Shown: in pieces, positions 35,275-43,683 of the stretch
Numbering within the stretch: the first letter of the stretch is position 1
Layout of the letters: each line of letters begins with the position of its first letter
DNA from: an uncultured Prevotella sp.
GTDB taxonomy: Bacteria; Bacteroidota; Bacteroidia; Bacteroidales; Bacteroidaceae
Direction: 5' to 3'
Assembly: GCA_927910885.1 (NCBI GenBank)
Contig: CAKMOD010000134.1
Span: 1 to 64,000 of the forward strand
Length of the DNA stretch: 64,000 nucleotides
The notes under the pieces: generated by a model
Seen by the model: the letters and a program-made list of their open reading frames with translations, nothing else
Databases searched by the model: none
What the model was told of the DNA's origin: nothing
Position numbers and translations under genes: made by a program

Positions 35275-36480
35275 TTACTCACGCTTCATCTTTGGCAAAT
35301 AGACGGCTATAATACCTAACAATGGGAGTAATGTACTTACTTTAAAGACGAAGAGAATACTCGTCTGATCGGCTAACCAACCAAAGAAGGTACTTCCAAG
35401 CCCACCAAGACCAAATGAAAGTCCATAGAAGATACCGGCTATTGTACCGATATGATTGGGCATGAGGTCGGTTGCATAAACCAATATTGCTGAAAAGGCT
35501 GATGCTATAATGAGTCCGATGATAGCTGATAAGATAATTGTTCCAGCAAGACTACCCACATAAGGGAGCATGATTGTGAATGGCGCTGCCCCAAAGATAG
35601 AGAACCATATCACGTATTTACGCCCGTAGCGGTCGCCTATCCAGCCTCCAAGAAGGGTTCCGACAACTTCTGCTGCTAAGAAAACAAACAGGCAGAGTTG
35701 GGATGTTTGAATAGATACCCCGAACTTCTCTATCAGAAAGAAAGTAAAATAGCTGACCATACTCTCTGTATAAAAGTTCTTGGAGAACATCAATACGAAG
35801 AGGATAAACACAAAACCATAAATCTGATTACGCGTATATGCCTTTGCTGTTGTCCATCGTGCCCTACTGCGTTTACGAACGACCTTTAATTGTTTTACAT
35901 GCCATTTTCCTATATAAATCAGTATAACGGCTAAAAGAAGGGCTATAAACGCAAACCAGCGTACACCACTCAAGCCGACTGGTATCACTATCAGGGCTGC
36001 AAACAATGGTCCTGCAGCAAAGCCACCATTGCCTCCTACCTGGAAAATACTCTGTGCTAAACCATTGCGTCCACCAGAGGCTTGCTGTGCCACTTGCGAA
36101 CCTTGCGGATGGAATATAGAAGAGCCTAAGCCGAACAATGATACAGATAATAAGATGACGAGGAAACTATCGGCATACGAAAGCATAAAGATTCCTATGA
36201 GCGTGAACACCATACTCACAGGCAATTGCCACCAACCATGATGCTTATCGGCATAGAGTCCTACAAAAGGTTGGATGATGGAAGAGGTTAGCTGTAGTAC
36301 CAGCGTTATGATTCCAACTTGAAAGAAGGATAATCCAAACTCATCTTTCAACATCGGGTAAATTGCTGGGAGCATCGAATGCATTGTGTCATCTAACAGG
36401 TGACAAAAACTTATCGTGAGCAGAATGCCTAAGGCTGTACGTTCTTCGTTTCCTTCTTCTATCGTATTATTTAGCTTCAT
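35275..36480 (-). CDS. MFS transporter, fosmidomycin-resistance-like
   Basis: About 401 residues with roughly 12 transmembrane helices. The pattern resembles the Fsr/fosmidomycin-resistance branch of the major facilitator superfamily: FCHLLDDTMHSMLPAIYP near the start and FGLGSSIFHPQGSQVA near residue 125, with conserved H-P-x-G-S. A motif of the type GWIGDRYGRK lies between the two halves. The substrate is unknown. The start at 36480 is chosen because the promoter -7 element (36506-36513) lies downstream of a possible start at 36516. Confidence 0.85.
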   Translation of the reverse strand: MKLNNTIEEGNEERTALGILLTISFCHLLDDTMHSMLPAIYPMLKDEFGLSFFQVGIITLVLQLTSSIIQPFVGLYADKHHGWWQLPVSMVFTLIGIFMLSYADSFLVILLSVSLFGLGSSIFHPQGSQVAQQASGGRNGLAQSIFQVGGNGGFAAGPLFAALIVIPVGLSGVRWFAFIALLLAVILIYIGKWHVKQLKVVRKRSRARWTTAKAYTRNQIYGFVFILFVLMFSKNFYTESMVSYFTFFLIEKFGVSIQTSQLCLFVFLAAEVVGTLLGGWIGDRYGRKYVIWFSIFGAAPFTIMLPYVGSLAGTIILSAIIGLIIASAFSAILVYATDLMPNHIGTIAGIFYGLSFGLGGLGSTFFGWLADQTSILFVFKVSTLLPLLGIIAVYLPKMKRE

Positions 36481-36505
36481 TTGTTTGTTATTATCTCCGA
36501 ACATG

Positions 36506-36513
36506 CAAAGGTA
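36506..36513 (-). promoter_or_regulatory. -7 element of the MFS gene
   Basis: TACCTTTG on the minus strand, 26 bases before the start codon. A TTTG lies 17 bases further upstream, a little closer than usual. Confidence 0.6.
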
Positions 36514-36618
36514 CATATTATCTTTATAAACAAAGAAAGCAAACCTGTATAACTATGGAGCATCAACTGCTTTTTACAAGTTGAATTTCATTCATCGACA
36601 CGAGCCTCTCTTTATAGG

Positions 36619-36697
36619 GTGCGGAGCCTCCGCACCACATGTGCGAGGCGTTAGCACGATATGTGCGGAGCGTTAGCACATCATGTGCGGAGTATCA
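36619..36697 (+). repeat. GCAC dyad array 5
   Basis: Full units start at 36632, 36654 and 36676 (loops CACAT, GATAT, ATCAT), 22 bp apart. A half unit GTGC at 36619-36622 precedes them. Linkers are GGAGCCTCC, GAGGCGTTA, GGAGCGTTA and GGAGTATCA. Confidence 0.9.
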
Positions 36698-36822
36698 GTA
36701 CGACAATAGAAAGGGGTGGAATGAGTAGCTATCAGTCGTAAAAAAGATAGCAAAACGCCATTGGTTTTCGCAGATAAGGAAGACTTTAACCATAAAATAC
36801 GCATTTTCAAACGATTAATGCG

Positions 36823-36830
36823 TATCTTTG
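36823..36830 (+). promoter_or_regulatory. -7 element of the outer-membrane protein gene
   Basis: TATCTTTG, about 115 bases before the start codon; -33 partner not clear. Confidence 0.4.
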
Positions 36831-36944
36831 TAGCTGATATAACATTCCCCTATAGAAAGATGAGGGTAAAAAGATAAGATTACCAATAGGGGACTGTAAT
36901 CCACATTAAAACAAACAACAACATTATTAGAAAGAAAGAAGACT

Positions 36945-37760
36945 ATGATAGCCTATCTTAGAAGTGGGTTAAAAAGAACTTTATGTCTATCTCTCCTTAC
37001 GCTCGTCTCTGCACATTCAATGGCACAAGACACTGAAAATTTCTCTCCAGATGCCCCTGGTGCTACGACTGGTGTCGACATCATGAAGCCAGGAAAGATT
37101 GATTGGGAAACTGGTATCGTACTTGAATGGGACAGAAGAAACGGTGGACACGCACGTACTTTCACTATCAACACATCTTTGTTTCGTCTTGGACTGACTC
37201 CACAAGCGGAGGTAAGACTACAGATTGATGAATGTATAAGCCATACGCCCGAAGGGAATTTTGGGGGTATTGCGAATGCCGCTATTGGTACGAAAATCAA
37301 GGTCTATGAGGGTGGAAAGGTGTTTCCAAAGGTTTCCTTTATGGGTACAATACTCATTCCTGGTGGTAGTAATGCACACTACCTTCCCAAACATGTAGGT
37401 ATTCAAGCTCACCTCTTATTCGAAAACGAATTGAGTAGTAAGTTTACATTGGGTTATGACTTGGGAGGTGAATGGGATGGAGATACAGAGAGTCCTGACC
37501 TTTTCTTTGGTGCTAACCTCACTTATCAGCCTACTGACAAGTGGAGCTTCTTCGTAGAAAGCTATAACCGATACAACTCAAAGCGACAGGACGACTGGGC
37601 AAAACCAGGACATGACAGCCACTTCAACTTTATGAGTGAAGTCGGAATGGATTATAAGGTTTCACCACGACTGCACCTAAACACTTACTACGACATTTCT
37701 TTCAACGAATTCTCACGATACAGTAACATTGGGTTGGGTATCACCTGGCTACTAAACTAA
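36945..37760 (+). CDS. Outer-membrane beta-barrel protein, phenol-degradation MetA-like
   Basis: 271 residues with a signal peptide (about 1-27, ending SAHSMAQ). The mature part resembles the MetA-pathway-of-phenol-degradation (Phenol_MetA_deg) barrel family: FSPDAPGATTGVDIMKPGKI followed by alternating strands and a final aromatic-rich strand (NIGLGITWLLN). Despite the family name, many Bacteroidota members have no link to phenol, and the function here is unknown. It is probably a small outer-membrane channel or structural barrel. It is followed 124 bases later by mnmG. Confidence 0.78.
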   Translation: MIAYLRSGLKRTLCLSLLTLVSAHSMAQDTENFSPDAPGATTGVDIMKPGKIDWETGIVLEWDRRNGGHARTFTINTSLFRLGLTPQAEVRLQIDECISHTPEGNFGGIANAAIGTKIKVYEGGKVFPKVSFMGTILIPGGSNAHYLPKHVGIQAHLLFENELSSKFTLGYDLGGEWDGDTESPDLFFGANLTYQPTDKWSFFVESYNRYNSKRQDDWAKPGHDSHFNFMSEVGMDYKVSPRLHLNTYYDISFNEFSRYSNIGLGITWLLN

Positions 37761-37866
37761 GAGAAAAGGGGAATTAAGAGAGGAACTTTTCTTTCTATTA
37801 TATAGATATAATTCGATTTTATTTCTTAATTTTGTGTCGGTATAAATTAGGGGTATTATGCTCCTA

Positions 37867-37874
37867 TACTTTTG
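37867..37874 (+). promoter_or_regulatory. -7 element of mnmG
   Basis: TACTTTTG only 11 bases before the ATG at 37885, implying a very short leader. It also rules out a start at 37858. Confidence 0.5.
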
Positions 37875-37884
37875 TAAAAAGACG

Positions 37885-39756
37885 ATGAAATTCAAGTATG
37901 ATGTACTTGTTATCGGCGGTGGACACGCAGGTTGTGAGGCTGCTACAGCAGCTGCCAACTTGGGTGCGAACACTTGTTTGGTAACAATGGATATGAATAA
38001 AATCGGTCAGATGAGCTGTAATCCTGCCGTCGGAGGTATAGCCAAAGGTCAGATAGTCAGAGAGATAGACGCTCTTGGAGGCTATATGGGACTGGTTACC
38101 GACGCAACAGCGATACAGTTTCGAATGCTGAACCGCTCAAAGGGACCTGCCGTTTGGAGTCCACGAGCACAGTGTGACCGTGGCAGATTTATCTGGGAAT
38201 GGCGCACAATACTCGACCATACGGACAATCTTGACATCTTTCAGGATCAAGCCGACGAGCTGTTGGTAGAGAATGGTAAGGTGTTGGGTGTCAGAACGAT
38301 ATGGGGTATTGACATCTATGCACGTACAGTGGTTATCACTGCGGGCACCTTCCTTAACGGACTGATGCATATCGGGAAACGAAAGGTAGAAGGTGGACGA
38401 TGTGCAGAGCCTGCTGTTCACAACTTTACAGAGAGCATTACGCGCCACGGTATTCGTGCCGATCGCATGAAGACGGGTACCCCTGTGCGCATTGATCGCC
38501 GTTCGGTTCACTTTGACGAGATGGAACCACAACCGGGAGAGACGGACTATCATCAGTTCTCTTTCTATGGTCCGCATCGCCATCTACCACAGTTGCCATG
38601 CTGGACGTGTAATACAAACGAGGAAGTACATGAGGTGTTGCGCCGTGGGGTGGCTGACTCTCCCCTATTCAATGGGCAGATTCAGAGTACTGGACCACGC
38701 TATTGTCCTTCGATTGAGACGAAACTCGTCACCTTCCCTGACAAGAATAGCCACCCTCTCTTCCTCGAACCAGAGGGCGTAGATACGAATGAAATGTATC
38801 TGAATGGCTTCTCTTCAAGTATGCCTTGGGAGGTTCAATTAGAGGCTATACACAAGATTCCAGCCCTGCGTGACGCTAAAATCTATCGTCCTGGTTATGC
38901 TATCGAATACGATTACTTTGATCCAACACAGCTAAAACAGTCTTTGGAGTCGAAAGTCGTCGAGGGTCTGTTCTTTGCAGGACAGGTGAATGGTACGACG
39001 GGATACGAGGAAGCAGGCGGACAAGGCTTAGTGGCGGGTATCAATGCTGCCCTACTCTGCGCGGGTAAGGATCCTTTCGTAATGAATAGAGACGAGAGTT
39101 ATATCGGTGTGTTGATTGATGACCTTACTACAAAGGGTGTTGATGAACCTTACCGTATGTTTACTTCACGTGCGGAATACCGTATTCTCTTGCGCCAAGA
39201 TGATGCAGATGCGCGACTGACGGAGCGTGCTTATAATATAGGTACTGCTAAGCAGGATCGTTATGACTGGTGGATGCAGAAAAAGGAGAATATCAATCGT
39301 ATTCTTGATTTCTGTAACAACACTTCCGTTAAGCCTGATGTTGTAAACGGATTCTTGGAGCATTTGGGTACTTCTCCTATTAAAGGGGCAAGCAAGATTG
39401 TAGACCTTGTGGCACGCCCACAGGTTAACTTTGAGAATCTTTCAGCTGTTATCCCAAGCCTTAAAGAGGCTATCGAGGCTTCGCCTAACCGCAAAGAAGA
39501 GATTGCCGAAGCAGCGGAAATCAAACTAAAGTACAAAGGCTATATCGACCGAGAGCGTGTATTCGCTGAAAAGATGCGTCGTCTTGAGGATATTAAAATC
39601 AAAGGACACTTCAATTACAGTGAGCTACACGACCTCTCAACAGAGTGCCGACAGAAGTTAGAACAGATTCAACCGGAGACGCTCGCACAAGCAAGTCGTA
39701 TTCCTGGAGTCAGCCCAAGCGACATCAATGTACTGCTTGTCCTCATGGGAAGATAA
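37885..39756 (+). CDS. mnmG: tRNA uridine-5-carboxymethylaminomethyl modification enzyme MnmG (GidA)
   Basis: FAD-dependent partner of MnmE that modifies U34 of certain tRNAs. About 623 residues. The N-terminal FAD site VIGGGHAGCEAA is at residues 8-19, and the family blocks GPAVWSPRAQCDR, GTFLNGLMHIG, RMKTGTPVRID and NGTTGYEEAGGQGLVAGINAA are all intact. The helical C-terminal domain is present. It heads the conserved run mnmG-apt-uvrC-dtd-mazG-deoC. In many bacteria gidA lies near the chromosome origin, which fits the nearby parS sites. Confidence 0.97.
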   Translation: MKFKYDVLVIGGGHAGCEAATAAANLGANTCLVTMDMNKIGQMSCNPAVGGIAKGQIVREIDALGGYMGLVTDATAIQFRMLNRSKGPAVWSPRAQCDRGRFIWEWRTILDHTDNLDIFQDQADELLVENGKVLGVRTIWGIDIYARTVVITAGTFLNGLMHIGKRKVEGGRCAEPAVHNFTESITRHGIRADRMKTGTPVRIDRRSVHFDEMEPQPGETDYHQFSFYGPHRHLPQLPCWTCNTNEEVHEVLRRGVADSPLFNGQIQSTGPRYCPSIETKLVTFPDKNSHPLFLEPEGVDTNEMYLNGFSSSMPWEVQLEAIHKIPALRDAKIYRPGYAIEYDYFDPTQLKQSLESKVVEGLFFAGQVNGTTGYEEAGGQGLVAGINAALLCAGKDPFVMNRDESYIGVLIDDLTTKGVDEPYRMFTSRAEYRILLRQDDADARLTERAYNIGTAKQDRYDWWMQKKENINRILDFCNNTSVKPDVVNGFLEHLGTSPIKGASKIVDLVARPQVNFENLSAVIPSLKEAIEASPNRKEEIAEAAEIKLKYKGYIDRERVFAEKMRRLEDIKIKGHFNYSELHDLSTECRQKLEQIQPETLAQASRIPGVSPSDINVLLVLMGR

Positions 39757-39824
39757 GTTTCATAGGATTGAAAAGTCCTAACACGTGAGCAAAAGAACTG
39801 CCCCGAAAGGAGCTAAAAGCACAT

Positions 39825-39840
39825 TGTTTCACGTGAACAA
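39825..39840. promoter_or_regulatory. Degenerate parS-like site
   Basis: TGTTTCACGTGAACAA matches the ParB-binding consensus TGTTTCACGTGAAACA at 14 of 16 positions, with an intact CACGTG core. It lies in the 117-base gap between mnmG and apt. Confidence 0.5.
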
Positions 39841-39873
39841 TAGCATAAAACAAAACTATATAACAAACTGAAA

Positions 39874-40404
39874 ATGAATAAAAAACTATTATTAGACAAC
39901 CTGAGATGTATCCCAGATTGGCCTATTAAGGGTGTAAACTTCCGTGATGTGACTACCCTATTCAAGTCACCTGAAGCTCTTCAGGAAATTACTGATGAGA
40001 TGGTTGATCTTTACAAAGACAAAGGTGTAACCAAGATTGTGGGCATCGAGAGTCGTGGCTTCGTTATGTCGTCTGCCGTTGCCACTCGTTTGGGTGCGGG
40101 TATCGTACTTTGCCGCAAACCTGGTAAGCTCCCTTGTGAGACCATCCAAGAGAGTTATCAGAAGGAATATGGCGTAGACACAATTGAAATTCATAAGGAT
40201 GCTATCAATGAGAACGACGTAGTTCTTCTCCATGATGACCTCCTTGCGACTGGCGGAACAATGAAGGCAGCATGTGACCTTGTTAAGAAGTTCAACCCTA
40301 AAAAGGTGTATTGTAACTTCATTATCGAGCTTCATGAGGAGTTCCCTAATAGCCGAGATCAGTTTGACAAGGATATTGAAATTAGTTCTTTGCTCCAATT
40401 CTAA
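39874..40404 (+). CDS. apt: Adenine phosphoribosyltransferase
   Basis: Salvages adenine to AMP using phosphoribosyl pyrophosphate. 176 residues, typical length. The family start LRCIPDWPIKGVNFRDVTTL is at about residues 10-29. The PRPP-binding loop VVLLHDDLLATGGTMKAA is near 110-127. It is intact, transcribed with the mnmG group and followed by a terminator-like hairpin. Confidence 0.96.
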   Translation: MNKKLLLDNLRCIPDWPIKGVNFRDVTTLFKSPEALQEITDEMVDLYKDKGVTKIVGIESRGFVMSSAVATRLGAGIVLCRKPGKLPCETIQESYQKEYGVDTIEIHKDAINENDVVLLHDDLLATGGTMKAACDLVKKFNPKKVYCNFIIELHEEFPNSRDQFDKDIEISSLLQF

Positions 40405-40481
40405 TCAGCAAGACTGTGACAAAAATCTTTCCTCCCTACCCTTTTTATATGTAAAAGAGGAAACGAAATGAAAATAAAAAG

Positions 40482-40518
40482 AAGAGGAGTAACCCACATA
40501 AAGGGTCGCTCCTCTTTT
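40482..40518 (+). terminator. Terminator of apt
   Basis: AAGAGGAG and CTCCTCTT, extended by ACCC/GGGT after a small mismatch, form a stem-loop followed by TTCTTT. Confidence 0.7.
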
Positions 40519-40585
40519 CTTTAAAAGTTCATTATCGAGGGTTATCAACCATCACTACGATATCAATATTTAGTCACTAACTATC

Positions 40586-40664
40586 GTGCCAAGCCTTAGC
40601 ACAATATGTGCCGACGTGAAGCACCACATGTGCCAACGTGAAGCACCGTTCGTGTTCCACGTGA
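40586..40664 (-). repeat. GCAC dyad array 6, fused to a parS site
   Basis: Units start at 40599 (GCACAATATGTGC), 40621 (GCACCACATGTGC) and 40643 (GCACCGTTCGTGT), 22 bp apart, with a GTGC half unit at 40586. Unlike other arrays, the linkers read CGACGTGAA and CAACGTGAA, and the last unit runs into the parS sequence. Confidence 0.87.
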
Positions 40665-40668
40665 AACA
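40653..40668. promoter_or_regulatory. parS: parS centromere-like site (ParB binding)
   Basis: TGTTCCACGTGAAACA. This 16-mer is identical to the parS site described inside spo0J of Bacillus subtilis and matches the broadly conserved bacterial parS consensus. It lies 40 bases before uvrC. Chromosomal parS sites normally cluster near the replication origin. parA and parB are not in this window. Confidence 0.85.
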
Positions 40669-40708
40669 AAACGCTTTAAAAAGCCTTTATACAAAGGAGT
40701 TACGCAAA

Positions 40709-42544
40709 ATGAATAAAGAAGATAACTTGAAGCGAACAGCTTACCTTAAGAACATTGTTGTCAATATGCCTGAGAAACCGGGCACATATCAGTTCTATGA
40801 TAATGAGAAAATAATTATCTATGTTGGCAAGGCGAAGAACCTAAAACGACGTGTGTCTTCGTATTTCCATAAAGAGGTTGACCGTTTCAAAACAAAAGTG
40901 TTAGTTTCTAAGATTCATGATATCTCATACTCTGTGGTCAAAACAGAGGAAGATGCACTTCTAATAGAGAATCAACTTATCAAACAATACAAACCTAAAT
41001 ACAACGTATTGCTCAAAGATGGTAAGACTTACCCAAGTATTTGTGTAACGAATGAGTATTTCCCACGTATATTCAAAACACGTACTATCAATAAACGCTT
41101 TGGCACCTTTTATGGTCCTTATAGCCATATTGGAAGTATGTATGCAATTCTTGATATTATTAAGAAGGTATACAAACCGCGCACTTGTCGCTTCCCTATT
41201 ACGAAAGAAGGTATCGAACAGGGTAAATATAAACCTTGCTTAGAATATCATTTACATAACTGTGGTGCACCATGTATCAACAAACAGAGTTATGAAGATT
41301 ATCAAGAAGCAATAAAACAAGCACGAGAAGTATTAAAAGGAAATACACGTGAGGTACAGAAACTCCTAAAACAAGAAATGGAGAAATATGCGGAGGAATT
41401 GCGATTTGAGGAAGCTGAATTATGTAAACAGCGTTATTTAGCCCTCGACAACTTCGCTGCAAAGAGCGAAATCGTAAGCCATACGATTACGGATGTTGAT
41501 GTTTTCACAATTGTAAGCGATGATTCAAGAAAGAATGCATTTGTTAATTATATCCACGTAACTAATGGTGCAATCAATCAAAGCTTTACTTACGAATATA
41601 AAAGAAAGCTCGATGAATCCGATGAAGAGTTGCTAAATGAGGCCATTCCTGAGATACGTGAACGCTTTAATAGCACCGCAAAAGAGATCATCGTACCTTT
41701 TGAACTTGATTTTAAAGTAAAGGGTGCTGAATTCTTCATACCACAACGTGGTGATAAGCATCATCTATTAGAACTCTCTGAGATGAATGCTAAGCAATAT
41801 AAATTTGACCGATTAAAACAGACTGAAAAGCTAAATCCAGAACAAAAACAGACGCGTTTAATGCGAGAACTCCAAGATAAGCTGAAGTTATCGAAGCTTC
41901 CTTACCACATAGAGTGCTTCGATAATTCAAATATTTCAGGTTCTGACGCTGTTGCTGGCTGCATTGTATATAAAGGAATGAAGCCATCTAAGAAGGATTA
42001 TCGCAAATACAACATCAAGACTGTAGTAGGTCCTGATGACTACGCATCCATGCAGGAGGTTATAAGACGACGCTATAGCCGTATGCAGGAAGAAGGTACT
42101 CCACTACCCGATCTCATCATTACCGATGGTGGAAAGGGTCAAATGGAGGTTGTAAGAGAAGTAGTTGAAGACGAGCTCCACCTCAGTATTCCGATTGCAG
42201 GACTTGCCAAGGACGACCGTCACCGCACAAACGAACTCCTGTTCGGCTTCCCACAACAGACAATAGCATTGGATGTCAAGGGCGAACTCTTCAAAGTCCT
42301 AACCCAAATACAGGACGAAGTGCATCGTTATGCTATCTCTTTCCATCGAGATAAACGTTCTAAAACACAGCTACACAGCGAGTTAGACGACATAAAAGGT
42401 ATCGGACCAAAGACAAAGGATGCACTTTTAAAGAAACTGAAGACAGTAAAACACATAAAAGAAGCTGATTTACAAGAACTTACAGAATTAATAGGAGCAA
42501 GCAAAGCAACTATTGTCTATAATTATTTCCACGCTAATCAGTAA
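40709..42544 (+). CDS. uvrC: Excinuclease ABC subunit C
   Basis: Makes both incisions during nucleotide excision repair with UvrAB. About 611 residues from the ATG at 40709, which has an AAAGGAG ribosome-binding site 8 bases upstream. The N-terminal GIY-YIG nuclease domain has GTYQFYD and IIYVGKAKNLKRR (about 22-45). The UvrB-contact UVR domain is at about 200-240. The RNase-H-like nuclease contains IECFDNSNISGSDAVA and IITDGGKGQ. The C-terminal helix-hairpin-helix includes DIKGIGPKTKDALL. The frame upstream of 40709 runs through the parS/array region and is not coding. Confidence 0.96.
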   Translation: MNKEDNLKRTAYLKNIVVNMPEKPGTYQFYDNEKIIIYVGKAKNLKRRVSSYFHKEVDRFKTKVLVSKIHDISYSVVKTEEDALLIENQLIKQYKPKYNVLLKDGKTYPSICVTNEYFPRIFKTRTINKRFGTFYGPYSHIGSMYAILDIIKKVYKPRTCRFPITKEGIEQGKYKPCLEYHLHNCGAPCINKQSYEDYQEAIKQAREVLKGNTREVQKLLKQEMEKYAEELRFEEAELCKQRYLALDNFAAKSEIVSHTITDVDVFTIVSDDSRKNAFVNYIHVTNGAINQSFTYEYKRKLDESDEELLNEAIPEIRERFNSTAKEIIVPFELDFKVKGAEFFIPQRGDKHHLLELSEMNAKQYKFDRLKQTEKLNPEQKQTRLMRELQDKLKLSKLPYHIECFDNSNISGSDAVAGCIVYKGMKPSKKDYRKYNIKTVVGPDDYASMQEVIRRRYSRMQEEGTPLPDLIITDGGKGQMEVVREVVEDELHLSIPIAGLAKDDRHRTNELLFGFPQQTIALDVKGELFKVLTQIQDEVHRYAISFHRDKRSKTQLHSELDDIKGIGPKTKDALLKKLKTVKHIKEADLQELTELIGASKATIVYNYFHANQ

Positions 42545-42563
42545 CTAATTAAAATAAATATTG

Positions 42564-42571
42564 TACATTTG
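42564..42571 (+). promoter_or_regulatory. -7 element immediately before dtd
   Basis: TACATTTG ends four bases before the ATG of dtd. If active, the transcript would start at or next to the A of the start codon. Confidence 0.4.
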
Positions 42572-42575
42572 CGAT

Positions 42576-43028
42576 ATGAGAATTGTAATACAACGTGTTA
42601 GCCATGCCTCTGTTACTATCAATCAGCAAGAAAAGTCTTCCATTGGTATGGGATTCCTTATCCTATTAGGTATTGGTAAAGAAGATACTGAGGAGGATAT
42701 TAACTGGTTAGTAAAGAAGGTTATAGCTTTGCGCATTTTCGACGATGAAATGGGCGTAATGAACCGTAGCATCATGGATGTTAATGGAGAAATTCTCGTT
42801 GTTTCTCAATTCACTTTAATGGCAAGCTATAAGAAAGGAAGCCGTCCAAGTTGGATCCATGCAGCACCACACGAACTCTCTATTCCGCTATATAATCGTT
42901 TCTGTGACGCTCTAAGTAACGCAATGGGGAAACCTGTAGGCACAGGAGAGTTCGGCGCTGACATGAAAGTAGAGCTGCTAAACGACGGTCCTGTGACCAT
43001 TTGTATGGACACGAAGAATAAGGAATAG
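42576..43028 (+). CDS. dtd: D-aminoacyl-tRNA deacylase
   Basis: Hydrolyses D-amino acids (and glycine mischarged on tRNA-Ala) from tRNA. 150 residues. The characteristic SQFTLMA motif and the Gly-cis-Pro motif NDGPVTI near the C-terminus are present. I choose the ATG at 42576 (MRIVIQRVSHASV, the family start); an earlier in-frame start lies upstream of the -7 element. It follows uvrC by 31 bases. Confidence 0.95.
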   Translation: MRIVIQRVSHASVTINQQEKSSIGMGFLILLGIGKEDTEEDINWLVKKVIALRIFDDEMGVMNRSIMDVNGEILVVSQFTLMASYKKGSRPSWIHAAPHELSIPLYNRFCDALSNAMGKPVGTGEFGADMKVELLNDGPVTICMDTKNKE

Positions 43029-43157
43029 AATCTACAAACTCCTTTTCCTATTCCTAATACAGAACTAAAATAAGAAAAGAAAGCTTTGATATACAGCGAA
43101 AATAACGATAAAATCGACAATATTCTACAATCAGACAAACTAAGTAAAACAAGAACT

Positions 43158-43481
43158 ATGACAATACAAGAAGCACAACAAGCCGTTGATAAGTGGATAA
43201 AAGAAAATGGTGTACGCTACTTTAGCGAACTAACCAATATGGCTTGCCTCACAGAAGAAGTAGGAGAATTAGCTCGCGTAATGGCTCGTACATACGGAGA
43301 TCAGAGCTTCAAAGAGGGTGAAAAGCCCAATTTAGGAGAAGAAATGGCTGATATTCTATGGGTTCTGCTCTGTCTTGCCAACCAAACTGGCGTCAATCTC
43401 ACAGATGAACTACAGAAGAGTTTTGACAAGAAAACCAAGCGCGACAAGGATAGACACAAGAACAATCCTAAATTAAAATAA
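43158..43481 (+). CDS. MazG-like nucleotide pyrophosphohydrolase
   Basis: 107 residues from the ATG at 43158. A single MazG-type all-alpha NTP pyrophosphatase domain with the metal-binding pattern LTEEVGELARVMA and GEEMADILWVLL (E-x-x-E and E-x-x-D). It is expected to hydrolyse a nucleoside triphosphate to the monophosphate, a house-cleaning role. The C-terminal tail is very basic (KKTKRDKDRHKNN). It follows dtd after 129 bases, and the dtd-mazG-deoC order is common in this phylum. Confidence 0.88.
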   Translation: MTIQEAQQAVDKWIKENGVRYFSELTNMACLTEEVGELARVMARTYGDQSFKEGEKPNLGEEMADILWVLLCLANQTGVNLTDELQKSFDKKTKRDKDRHKNNPKLK

Positions 43482-43683
43482 GCCTATTTAATGTTTCAAA
43501 ATAGTCTATAATATTCAAACAAAAGATATTTTGGGGGAAAATAGAGGGTAAAATGACAGCAGAAAAAGACTGCTCTTCACGCCTAAAAATAAAAAACGAA
43601 GGTGGAGAAAAATAAATGTTTGCACCTCCCCTACCCTCACACTATAAAGAAATAAAAATAAACAATATAATAAAAAACAAATC

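Larger units (their letters stand above)
36481..36944. other. Divergent intergenic region, MFS gene / outer-membrane protein
   Basis: 464 bases with the -7 element of the MFS gene (36506-36513), GCAC dyad array 5 (36619-36697) and a -7 element for the plus-strand gene (36823-36830). No gene is seen. Confidence 0.65.
40405..40708. other. Intergenic region, apt / uvrC
   Basis: 304 bases with the apt terminator (40482-40516), GCAC dyad array 6 (40586-40664) and a perfect parS site (40653-40668). No gene is seen. Confidence 0.75.

Noticed and set aside
36945..37760. A phenol-degradation function
   Set aside because: Only the family name suggests it; no aromatic-degradation genes are nearby.
40586..40708. 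A 41-residue N-terminal extension of UvrC
   Set aside because: It is encoded by the dyad array and the parS site; the ATG at 40709 has a ribosome-binding site and starts the family-like sequence.
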